DNA of 64,000 nt. Source: Bryoerythrophyllum caledonicum (lineage: Eukaryota > Streptophyta > Bryopsida > Pottiales > Pottiaceae). A program made the position numbers and the translations under genes. The notes under the pieces were generated by a model that was not told the origin of the DNA, did no database searches, and worked only from the letters and a program-made list of their open reading frames with translations. The DNA lies in NCBI GenBank assembly GCA_963971425.1, contig OZ020516.1:37870199-37934198 (forward strand), read 5' to 3'. Below are positions 47,031-57,400 of the stretch, piece by piece. Position 1 is the stretch's first letter, and each line of letters begins with the position of its first letter.

Positions 47031-49669
47031 CCACAAGGGTCCCGGGAGGTGTTACCATTTGAAGGACATGATAAAAGCTGCACTTTTAACAGGTCTACTC
47101 ACTGCCAATGTGTAATTTTCATTCCTTGAGTCAAAAACACTATTTTTACTACTTCTAGAAGGTTTTACCATTTGAAGCATATGGTAAAAGCTGCACTTTT
47201 AATACTTTGATTGTAAACCATGGTTTCTTGTATATCCCATAAGGTTTGTCCTGGGCAAGTGAAAGGACAAGTATATTAAGGTGCAAAGATATCTTCCAAT
47301 TACTTTCGACTTTCCAAATACTCTTGACATGCTATTTTAGAGTTGGAGTTTAATACTCTACCTTGTAGGCTTGTAGGTCGTCCGTGTTCAAATATAAAAT
47401 GCATGTTAATATTATTTTGGTCTAATTATGTATTTGAAGACCTGTTTAATGACAAATAATATTCAAAAGAAAAAATTAACATGTGAGAAAACCCTGCAAT
47501 TTACCATGTGAGAAAATCCCGCAATTTACCATGTCAAATTACCATACGGTAATTTTCCATGTGGTAGTGTCGCATTTTTACCACATCAAGTGAGATTATC
47601 CGTTTAGTGTAATATATATGAAATCAACATGGTAAAATCAACCATTTTACCATGTGGTAATGGCTCCTGGAGCCCCTTGTGATCAATCACCAGGTTTTGT
47701 TTATTCACAGGAGAAGAGAGAACCTCTGCAGCAAATTAAGAGTTTGTTGTTGGGGTACTAGTCCATCTACTCAGACAACTGGGGCCTAGATAGGTGCCAT
47801 CGAGGCTCTGTCAACACAACAAGATCATACTCTACGTACAGATTAATTTCACGAGTTTGTCGCAGTTGCACTGTCGTAGATAGCCTTTAACTAGTTGGAT
47901 CATTCTCAACGTACAGATTTTTGTGTGAGGCGTGGTTTGTACATATTCCAACTGCTTTTTTCGTTTTAGAAGATGATTGTTGGAGCCGAAGATTAATCGA
48001 TGGTTTTTGAAGATGATGATTCGACGCCCCGGATGGAGATCACTTCATTCAACTTTGGCAGTAGTTTCATGCTTGCCACTCTTTCCACAATTTGAGCAGA
48101 AGGGGCTCCAGGAGCCATTACCACATGGTAAAATGGTTGATTTTACCATGTTGATTTCATATATATTACACTAAACGGATAATCTCACTTGATGTGGTAA
48201 AAATGCGACACTACTACATGGAAAATTACCGTATGGTAATTTGACATGGTAAATTGCAGGATTTTCTCACATGGTAAATTGCAGGGTTTTCTCACATGTT
48301 AATTTTTTCTTTTGAATATTATTTGTCATTAAACAGGTCTTCAAATACATAATTAGACCAAAATAATATTAACATGCATTTTATATTTGAACACAGACGA
48401 CCTACAAGCCTACAAGGTAGAGTATCCAACTCCAACTCTAAAATAGCATATCAAGAGTATTTGGAAAGTCGAAAGTAATTGGAAGATATCTTTGCACCTT
48501 AATATACTTGTCCTTTCACTTGCCCAGGACAAACCTTATGGGATATACAAGAAACCATGGTTTACAATCAAAGTAATAACCCCTAAAGGACCAAACGTCC
48601 TCCCGGGGTCATTTTGGATTTTGGGCATGTACCTACAATTTGAAAAAAAATCCTTTTCAATTGAATTTTTTTTTCAAGATAGGATCTGATAAGAGCTTCG
48701 TGGGAATTTTTTTTAATCTTTTTTTGGATTTGTGGTTTGAAAGTTAGTACCACTTAAAGCCAAAAGTGGGACTTAAAACCAAAATTTTTGACAAAAGTTT
48801 CTATTGACATTGAGATTTTTCACACATAAAAAGAATATTTCCTTATTCAGAAAATTTCAAAAAAAATTCTTGTCTTTCGTGTAAAAAGGCATTTTATTCC
48901 AAGTCAAACATTTTCACATATTGTTGGGCAATGGTGAAAAAAACTTCATCTTTTCTACATAAAACCTAGAGATCTTCATATTTTTCACTTTTTTTTTTTT
49001 CAACAACAATATATGGTGAAAACCTTCTTATTGACCGTTTGGATTATCATTTGAATACATACGTAGTTCACAAAAAAATAAAACGTCAAATGGCAATTTT
49101 TGAACCTCCACTCCTTGCACACTTGATTTGAATATGCTACACCCCTTTTTTACCTCTAAAAATTGGTGTGTTGGGAAATAGCATCATGCTTAAGACAATG
49201 GTAAAAGATTTAGACCCTGTACAATGCAAAAATTCGATACAAAATGAAGTCAAAGTCAGCTGATCTACTCAACGCAGGGATGAAAATGAACCATTGTTTG
49301 ACTTTAAACACTAAAATCTATCAATCCATGCGGTGGATTGCAACCAAAATTTGATTGCATGTTTATATGGAAGTCTGTTTTAAGATCTTACGGTTGAAAA
49401 TCCAAAATTCACTTTAAAATGTGATTTTCATGTCTCTTTTTGACAGTGGCAGTTTTGGACTGGTTTTAGAGCGAATTAGGTCGTGGTCCTTTAGGGGTTA
49501 AAAGTGCAGCTTTTACCATATGCTTCAAATGGTAAAACCTTCTAGAAGTAGTAAAAATAGTGTTTTTGACTCAAGGAATGAAAATTACACATTGGCAGTG
49601 AGTAGACCTGTTAAAAGTGCAGCTTTTATCATGTCCTTCAAATGGTAACACCTCCCGGGACCCTTGTGG
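47031..49669. mobile_element. Long inverted-repeat element 2, arms ~645 bp, interrupted by a TTAA element
   Basis: The left arm 47031-47678 is almost exactly the inverse of the right arm 48100-48575 plus 49502-49669, around a 421-bp centre (47679-48099). Arm ends: CCACAAGGGTCCCGGGAGGT on the left and its inverse at 49669. Arms contain repeated TTTACCATGTG words and the palindrome GGCTCCTGGAGCC at the inner end. The right arm is split by the element at 48576-49501. AGAT lies just outside both ends, but the left terminus has a duplicated CCACAAGGGTCC, so the target duplication is uncertain. Candidates: a foldback element or a Mutator-like element with long terminal repeats. Confidence 0.85.
48576..49501 (-). 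mobile_element. TTAA element, family A copy 4, inverted (926 bp)
   Basis: Same family as 28321 and 38773 in opposite orientation. The right border is GGTCCTTTAGGGGTTAA (49485-49501); the left border is ATAACCCCTAAAGGACC, where TTAA has become ATAA by one substitution. A subterminal GTCCTCCCGGGGTCA lies at the left. The insertion interrupts the right arm of long inverted-repeat element 2; the uninterrupted site is at 47199-47202. Confidence 0.9.
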
Positions 49670-50039
49670 AGATCTAGAAGGCTGATGTTTATTTTTGCCG
49701 CGTATGCAGAGTTTTAAAACTTTTTACTCTACGTGATGAATCCATGTACAAGTTACAGAGTGATCACTCTTTTTCCAGCTGTGAAGAAAAAATTCTGCCA
49801 AAGATCTGCTCTAAGTGTTTTTTTTTGTAGAGATGTAGAGGACTTTCACGTGTGGTAAATCCACCAGGTATTAACATGGGCCTGGGAGGATTGGTTTTGG
49901 TGCTCTGGGAGTTGTAACTTTTGCCAAGTTTGGCCGTTATCACTGCGGTCTTCAGAACGCTGTTTGAACTCCTCAAGAGCTTTCCAACACATCTCCTTGA
50001 TCTCTAATCCATGCACGCATTAGCAAGCAACAGTGATTT

Positions 50040-50510
50040 CCGTGAAGTGGGGTTGTGATGAAGTATATCCACACTGCAGATCGGGCATGCCCTGGTACAC
50101 GAAGCAGAGCGACTCCCACTCGCCCGCCGGGTCGTCGTGGATCTGGTCCAGCGGATCCAGAAACACATACGGGTTCTTCCCGTACTGGTACGAGTTTGCC
50201 GTCAGCCAACCCTCGTTATCGAAGACGCGGTCGTCGTCGAAGCGCAGCGTCGCCTTCGTTTACACGAACCGCGTCTCCTGGTCGCAGTACTGCCCCCCCC
50301 CCACAATCCTCGTCCCGGGCATCTGCGCCACTAGTGCCGCCGCGCCGCAATCTCCACCAGGAAGTTCGGGTCTTTCAGCTTCCCCAGCTCCGACTTCGGC
50401 AGCTGCCTCTTCACGTGCACCAACTGTTCTTCATGTGGCCCATCGCCATCCGGCCCATACCAGTTGCAAGTTGGACATTCTACCACATTATTCGTCACCA
50501 TGTACGTAGA
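50040..50510 (-). pseudogene. GC-rich decayed gene fragment, family not recognised
   Basis: The minus strand reads as ordinary protein in pieces: TCNWYGPDGDGPHEEQLV, KSELGKLKDPNFLVEIAARR, then a TAG and frame changes around a G-run, YCDQETRFV, a TAA, and TLRFDDDRVFDNEGWLTANS, NPYVFLDPLDQIHDDPAGEW, SLCFVYQGMPDLQ. GC is far above the surroundings, matching the coding sequence of this genome. Stops and a homopolymer frameshift make it a pseudogene. I do not recognise the family. Confidence 0.55.
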
Positions 50511-50817
50511 AAGCCTGATTAGCCTCGGCTAATTGCACCGACTCGCCGATTGACCGTTAACCGCCTAATGAACCGTGACAGTTTTCACTTAAGTTTTAAA
50601 AGGATTGTAACTCGAAATCAGTCCTTGAAGTGATCACCGCTCAAGTGTCGGTATGTATTTCACGTGGCCAACATGTGACCCGAATGATGGTACTGTAGAT
50701 CAAGTCGCCCACAATAGGCTCAGTAAATCCGACTACGCAAAAAGAAAATAAGGAAATTTAGCATTTTATTGTTGTGATCTTATTCTGGTTGATGGAAGAA
50801 GAAGAAGAAAAGAACTC

Positions 50818-51743
50818 TGGTCTCCGGCGGGGACCGGTGTGAATGTAGTGTTTGTGGGTGAAAGTCCACTAGGGTGATATATTTATAGTGTCACAAATGG
50901 TTTAGGAAAGAGTCACGATCCTTGTAATGCTACATAGTGTGAATGTGGGACCGATCTTGGAATTCTATTGATGGAATGTGATAGTTGCCTTGATTTAAAG
51001 TACGAGAACCCCCAAAATGTTGACTTTTGACTTATGGTTTGGCCAACATAGGTATATCTTTCATCAGTATATACCTGTCATAAGTATATGACATTTATCA
51101 AATGTAATTATTTTGAGAGTTCTAGAAAGTAAAATACTTCAAAAAAATTGGGACACATTCATGCCATAATATGTTCATCTATTATAATTGAAAAATCTAG
51201 ATTGGAAACTTATTTTCACTTTTATTGCTAAAAAAAGGATATTTTTTTAGGGCTCCTAAAATAGAGATCAATGTTGATTCTTTCTTTGATTCCTTATCCA
51301 ATCATATACATCATACATAGATCCATTGTAAAACATACTTTTCTCTTAAGAAAAAGCTTTTTTTCCATTAATTTGGGTGAAATCAAGTTTTTTTGGCCCG
51401 AAAAGTATAAATTTAGGTATATATTTTTAGCCCAAAAGTGAGTAACCTCAGCCGACTTCTACCCTTGTTCATTGTCTTCACTAAGCCTATGGCCGCAAAA
51501 CATAGGGTAGTGTAATAGAATTACTTCCTCCTTTCAAGGATATACACTTTTCTACACTATGTGCCTTAAAGACTTGAACCGACATGTTGTCCTCCCAAGG
51601 TCTTTTTTGGGTACCCATCTTAAGACCCCCACCATACTTGGGTGGACTCTAGTGGTAGGCACTACGCTGGCATGGGTACTTGAACTCACAACCACCTCGC
51701 CGGTGTACCATGACTCAAACCACTACACCAAGGGCGTGGTGCC
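50818..51743 (-). mobile_element. tRNA-derived SINE, copy 3, interrupted
   Basis: On the minus strand it begins GGCACCACGCCCTTGGTGTA with the A-box-like TGGTGTAGTGGTTTGAG and the B-box-like GGTTGTGAGTTCAAGT, the clearest tRNA-like head of the three copies. The body is 51743-51465, resuming at 50855-50818 beyond a 609-bp insertion. It contains the unoccupied TTAA (51566-51569) that corresponds to the insertion site of family B in copy 2. Confidence 0.7.
50856..51464. mobile_element. 609-bp insertion with short inverted ends and TTGT duplication
   Basis: Starts GGGTGAAAGTCC and ends GACTTCTACCC; the inverse of the end is GGGTAGAAGTC. TTGT lies on both sides (50852-50855, 51465-51468), where the other SINE copies have one TTGT in GTGTTTGTTCATT. 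The boundary is thus fixed by comparison. The interior is AT-rich and non-coding. Superfamily not assigned. Confidence 0.7.
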
Positions 51744-52344
51744 TATTGGTTGATGGATGTAAAGATTGCAAGAGAGGAAGTAAAGATATGAGACATATTA
51801 TGTAACATTACATCCTTTTTAAACTCAACTAGACTTACTGACAAAACCGGAAATAAAAGTTTTTGTTTGCTTCATTACTCATTGCACTAGAATCAAGAGT
51901 TTCGACGTGTACTTGGTGTGAAATTGTCATGGCTCATTAGGGGCTTCAAGTGTCAAGGACCAATTTTGAGTTGCCCAACCTGCCCACTCTTCCCGTTTGA
52001 AACTCTAAACCCCCTAATTTTGAAATTGAATGTTGGATTTAGGAAGAAAAAAAATGTACTTTCAGTAATATTTTAGTAATGCCCATCTACAATTAAAAAT
52101 TTCAAAAAAGAATGTTATAAATTGGCATCATAGAAACCTGAACAAACTGTCAAAAAGCCCATCTTTGACATTTGGTCCTCTAGGGATTAAGTTGGTGGTT
52201 AGGCAACCAAGCTTAGATACTAGATGTGCTTGAGTTTGGTCTCTGGTCGTCATATTATTTGTCCATGCTTCATTGGTTGGGCTTTTGTTGTCTCTACCAG
52301 ACTCAAAGGTGTAGATATGGAGGTTCTGAAATTAGTAGCTCAAG
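51744..52344. other. Intergenic DNA with a possible TTAA-element remnant
   Basis: Only TTTGGTCCTCTAGGGATTAA at 52171-52190 resembles the right end of the TTAA families; the other end was not found. No gene. Confidence 0.35.
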
Positions 52345-52566
52345 TACACTAAATTTTATGTTTAGTGTAGTGGTACTTTATGATTTGAGAGCGCTATAAC
52401 TTCTTACTTTTGATGAATAGTTTTATTGAGAGTAGAACTATCTATACTACTATACTTGAAGAAGGTGATCATTGTCAACATGGTGGATAAAAATATTCAT
52501 CGAGACTAAAAACTTCTAGCATTTATAAGTCATATGGTGTGCTTACACTAAACATAAAATTTTGTA
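52345..52566. mobile_element. 222-bp miniature inverted-repeat element
   Basis: Left TACACTAAATTTTATGTTTA, inverse of right TACAAAATTTTATGTTTAGT, both followed by GTGTA. The interior (GATGAATAGTTTTATTGAGAG, AAAAATATTCATCGAGACTA) resembles 7314-7661, making the two members of one family. Confidence 0.6.
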
Positions 52567-54444
52567 TACTAGCAACCCCGTCGCTCCTCACATACTATTT
52601 TGAGCATTTAAAAAGTAGGTGAGTTAATTGGGTCACAAAAGATAAGGAAAAACACCCTGTTCCACATTCTTTGTGAGTGAAGGGCAACACTTTTTGAGTG
52701 AGGAGCCACAAGGTTGCTTGTAGTGGAGGAGTCAAGGAATGTCCTTATTTCACTCTAAAGACATTTTTAGAGCTTCTAGGCCAGACTCGATCCCAAGCTG
52801 GTGTTGTTGCTACTATCCATTTTTCAACAACACTTTCCATAGCATTGAGTGCAACTTTCCGTGTTGAAATAGAGTCTCCAATTTTCACTTTCATAACGCT
52901 TTGTGTTGCATTAGAGTTTTCTTGAAAGTCTTTCTTGATGAGGAAAGAAATGAAAAAGGCAGGGTGAGATTTAGATATGGGAAGAGTTTGTGCTAAAGGA
53001 AGTGGAGGAGTGTCTGCTAATATAAAAAGACACGATTGTCATGATGTATTCTGGTGTTATCCTTTCAAGTAGAAGGTTTCAAATATTGTCAAATTTTTCA
53101 ACAAACCAATTGAATAGGGAAGTGACTTCCAGTGAGTTTTTGCAAGTTACTAAAGACCAAAAGTCCTACGTTTGGCTTCTAGTGATTTTACGTAGCTTAC
53201 AGCAATATCAAATGTAGATCATGATTTTGAAGTTAATATTGGAGATGTGGATAAGTAGTAGCCTTTGAAGGGCGGAAAAATAATTTGAAAACAAATGCAC
53301 AAAATCAAAGTGACAAGGTTTAGAATTTCAAACGAGCACGGCAGGTAGGGGCAGGCATGGTACTATAAAGCTAAATAGTATTACCATAGAACTTAATAAT
53401 ACTACCATTGACCTAAGTAGTGCAATTTTATGTGGCGGGTAGTAGTGAAGAAAAGTTCTTGGCAATCCTCATTGTTCTCACTTCAAAACACGTAGAGCTT
53501 AAGGCATAATCATAATTCCACCGTTTGGATTTTAGATCCAATTTTTTTAATCTTAAAAATATAATTGCTTTCCTATAAATGGTTACATTCTATACCACTA
53601 GCCATTGCAAGTCAATTTGTGTTATTCTAAACACATCCATCACTTGTGATTTTTTGGCATACAATGACACAATACAAAGTAGAACATTGATCCATATACT
53701 GTTATGCAAAAAGTAGTGAAAAAATATGCCATTGTCTTGGGTCAAAGCACAATATACACGACAATGCAGAGAAGAAAAAAACCATACTACACTCTTCAAA
53801 TGCATATATGATCTTACATTCCATGCGGTTAAAGTTTACAAAAGGTTTACCAAAGGGCTACCAAAGGCCTTGGGTGCACGTAGTAACTTACAATTTTAAT
53901 TAGCACATTGTAGCAGTAACAAGAAGCCTCATTTGTTACTGGAGCACAAAATCACAATAATTTCTGCATAAGCACCATGAAAAGTGACAGAAATGCTAAC
54001 TACTTCTAAAGAAATGAGTCTCCAGCAACAGCATCTGATCATGTTAATTACTTCTGATTAGTGATAGTAGGTGAGAATTAATGAGAATTAGTGATCATTA
54101 GTAATAATTAGCGTTTGCCATCGGAGGAAAAAATAAATGACCAAGTGAATTCTCAGCGAAGGAATTCGATGTTCGCAAACAGAGCTTTGACATGAAAAGA
54201 ACGTTATCCAACAGACACAGAGTTGTTTTTGGAACAGTTTTTTCAGGTTTTGCAGAGCTCGGTCACATGTATGGAGGGTTTAAGGCTCGTGCGCAGCGTG
54301 TCTGGAGAGCTTGTTTCTCTGCCAAGGTTGTTGTTCAGGTGCCAGTTGGTGAAGTCGCGGTGGAGTTGTCTCTCGATCAGCGGCGGCGGTGTTGACAGCG
54401 TCCGAGGTCGCAGGTGCAGTTTCGCTTGTGAGAGGGGGTTGGCG
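52567..54444. other. Intergenic DNA and IPT promoter region
   Basis: No gene supported. From about 54180 the sequence becomes GC-richer and gene-like, probably the 5' UTR and promoter of the tRNA-IPT gene; open frames there overlap the leader and show no family similarity. Confidence 0.4.
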
Positions 54445-57400
54445 ATGGCGGCAGGGAGCGGCGAGGAGGAGGAAGCTGCGGATCGGAGAGGGAGAGTGAT
54501 CATCATCGCCGGGCCGACTGGAGTCGGCAAGACGCGCCTGGCGCTGGCGCTCGCGAAGCGACTCGGCGGAGAGATCATCAGTGCTGACTCTGTCCAGGTT
54601 TGCGCCAATTCTACTCTGATTTGGTGCTCATCGCCACAGGTTTTCTCTTTTCGGTTCGCGTCTTGGCTGCAGACCGCGTTGAAGCGCATTCGAGTGTTAT
54701 AGAATTTTCTTGATTAAGAAAGATCATAAGCGCTGAGTCTGTCGAGAATTTTGCTACTTTCCTTTTCGTGCACTCTGCACTGAGCGTCGGATTTAGTGCT
54801 GATCTCTACAGTTTTTCTTTCGAAAGCTTCTCTTCTTGGTTTGATCTCGGCTGCTAACCGCGTTCCATTAACTTGAAGCGCTTTCGAGAGTTACGAAGTT
54901 ACCTTGTTTAAGGAGGCGGACGGAATTGAGATACGTTACGGGGTTTAGGGTTTTAGGAGGAGAGGATGATGGTCTGTGTAGGCGTTCTTTAGTTGAAGCT
55001 CCAGTGTGCCGTTTTCTGCAGACCGCGTCACGATAAGTTGAAGCGCTTTTGAGTGTTGTAAAATTGTCTTGTTTACGAATGACGGACGGTGTCCAGGTTT
55101 GTGCCAATACTACTTGTACTCTCTTTCTCGTCGTGTCGGATTTGATGCTCACCGCTACCGGTTTTGTTTCGATACTTTCTCTTTTCGATTGGAGTCTTGG
55201 CTGCAGACCGCGTTGCATTGAGTTAAGAGCTTTCGAGTCTTGTGAAGTTGCCTTGTTATAGAGGCGGACTAAAATGGGCTACATTCTCGGGTTTAGGGTT
55301 CATGGTTTAAGGAGGAGAGGATGATGCTGTGTAGGTTGAAGCTCCAGTTCGTCGTTTGCGCCAATTTTCTTCTAGCACACTCTGCACTGAACGTTGAATT
55401 TGGTGCTCGTCGCCACAGTTTTTCTCTCGATGCCTTCTCTTTTCGGTTCGAATCTCGAATGCAGACTTCGTTACATTAAGTTGAAGCGTATTCTGGTGTT
55501 GTAAAATACGGAGGACGGACGAATGATCCACTGTCACAGGGTTACAGGGTTTAGGGTTCGGGGTTTAAGGAGGAGAGAATGCTGGTCTCTGTAGGCGGTT
55601 TTTAGTTGAAGCTCCAGTGCGTCGTTTTCTGAATCACAATTTGCTGGTGTACGGGCCATCTCAGTTGGGATATGTTGTTTGGAACGCGATTCTTCTTGCT
55701 TGGCTAAGTGAGCTCATGTTTGAGTGTATGGAAATCCGCAGGTTTACAGGAATCTAGATGTTGGCAGTGCGAAGACGCCGATGCATGAGCGCGAGGTGAA
55801 GCTTTTTACTCGGATTGTTCAGTTGATGCGCTTCTTCCGTTGGCACGCAATGAGATGTCAGGCTGCCTCCAGAATTTCTAAGAAGCATCATTGAAGGCTC
55901 TGCTATTATCCTTACTCGACTCTTTCTCTCTTGTGCAGGGGATTCCACATCATCTAATTGACATTGTCGATCCCTCCCAAGGTTTGTCATACTGCAATGT
56001 TTTTAGGATTGAGATTTCTGGTTCTTGTGAATATTCAATTTCCACTCATCTCAGTGTGGCATGTTCAAATGACATATCTTGGATTATCTCCTGTTCTCGG
56101 GATGCTTGTGCTCCATTGGACAGTTGCATATTAGACTAGTGGCTTGCTGAGTCTCCACTTACAACCAATAAACGGGTCTACTACTTTGTTGCATTCGTTT
56201 GCTTTCAGTGTTTGTCAGATTTTGTAACAGCAGCGATCAGCTTATGGTTGCAGAGTACACCGCTGGATATTTTTATGATGATGCAAGGGCGGCTACGGAA
56301 TTGGTTCTGTCTAAAGGATCTGTACCAATTGTTGTTGGGGGAACGGGCATGTATTTACGCTGGTACGCTATTCGAGTTCTCAAGTTCTTCTCGCACGCTG
56401 GAGGGTTTTGCTTCGTTAGTGGGTGTGCATCTTATGTTCTTCATTTGATACCATGCAGTTCGTTCTGGTGAATAAGGGGAAGGGTCCATAAAGTCGGTTC
56501 AACAAGCTTATTTCATTCAAGCCTTGGTTCTTGGGTGCGCGCCTGTTGGGCTTCTTTTTTTGGATTGAATATCAAACTAGTTGTTTGCACTATTTTAAAG
56601 AAATGAGACTTCTACTCATAGGTCCCATTGACTTCAATAGTAACAGAGTTCTATGCTTGCTAGCACAGGTACATGAACGGAAAGGTAGGAGCTCCAAAGG
56701 CCACAAAGGAAGTATTTGCAGCAGTTGAAGAAGAGGTTGACCGGTTGATCAGGGAAGGTGGAGGATGGGATATGGGCCTTCACATGCTTGCAGATGCTGG
56801 TGACCTGACCACTGGTCCAAGCCTGGCCCGAAACGACTGGTACAGACTGCGCCGGGCTCTTGAGATTATCAAGGTACCGGACTTTAGAATTGTGATTATC
56901 GTTTACTGCTTCTGTCTCCTGCGCAAATATGCTTTCTCGTAGTAAGAACTTTTCAGGGTCCCAGCTGAGTTGTGTCAAAATAATCCTGACAGTCACTAAG
57001 TTGGGTCATACATGCTTGAAGTAATCAGATGAATAGCATCGCGGGACAAAGCTCACGCAAACGTTTGTGGCGGTGCTGCAGACATCAGGTCAGCCTAAAA
57101 GTGCTTTTTCGAAGTTGAGGAATGAGGATGAAGAAAATGTAATTGAAGGTGCAAACTGGGATTATGATTTCCACTGTTACTTTCTGTATCAGCCTCGTCC
57201 GGATCTTTACCGAAAGATAGACGAAAGGTGTGAGCAGATGGTTCAAGGTACGAATCACCAACTATGATTACTTTTATGGGTTTTTATGATATTTGATTCT
57301 TACAAAAACATTATATTGCAGTTATCATCGTCATTTGTGAGAACTGTTTTTCGCATTCAAACCTCCTCTTCTAGTATCTGTTGGCGATCTTCAGCAACGT

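Noticed and set aside
52171..52190. Right-end remnant of a TTAA element (GGTCCTCTAGGGATTAA)
   Set aside because: Two substitutions in the terminal motif and no left end; too short to call.
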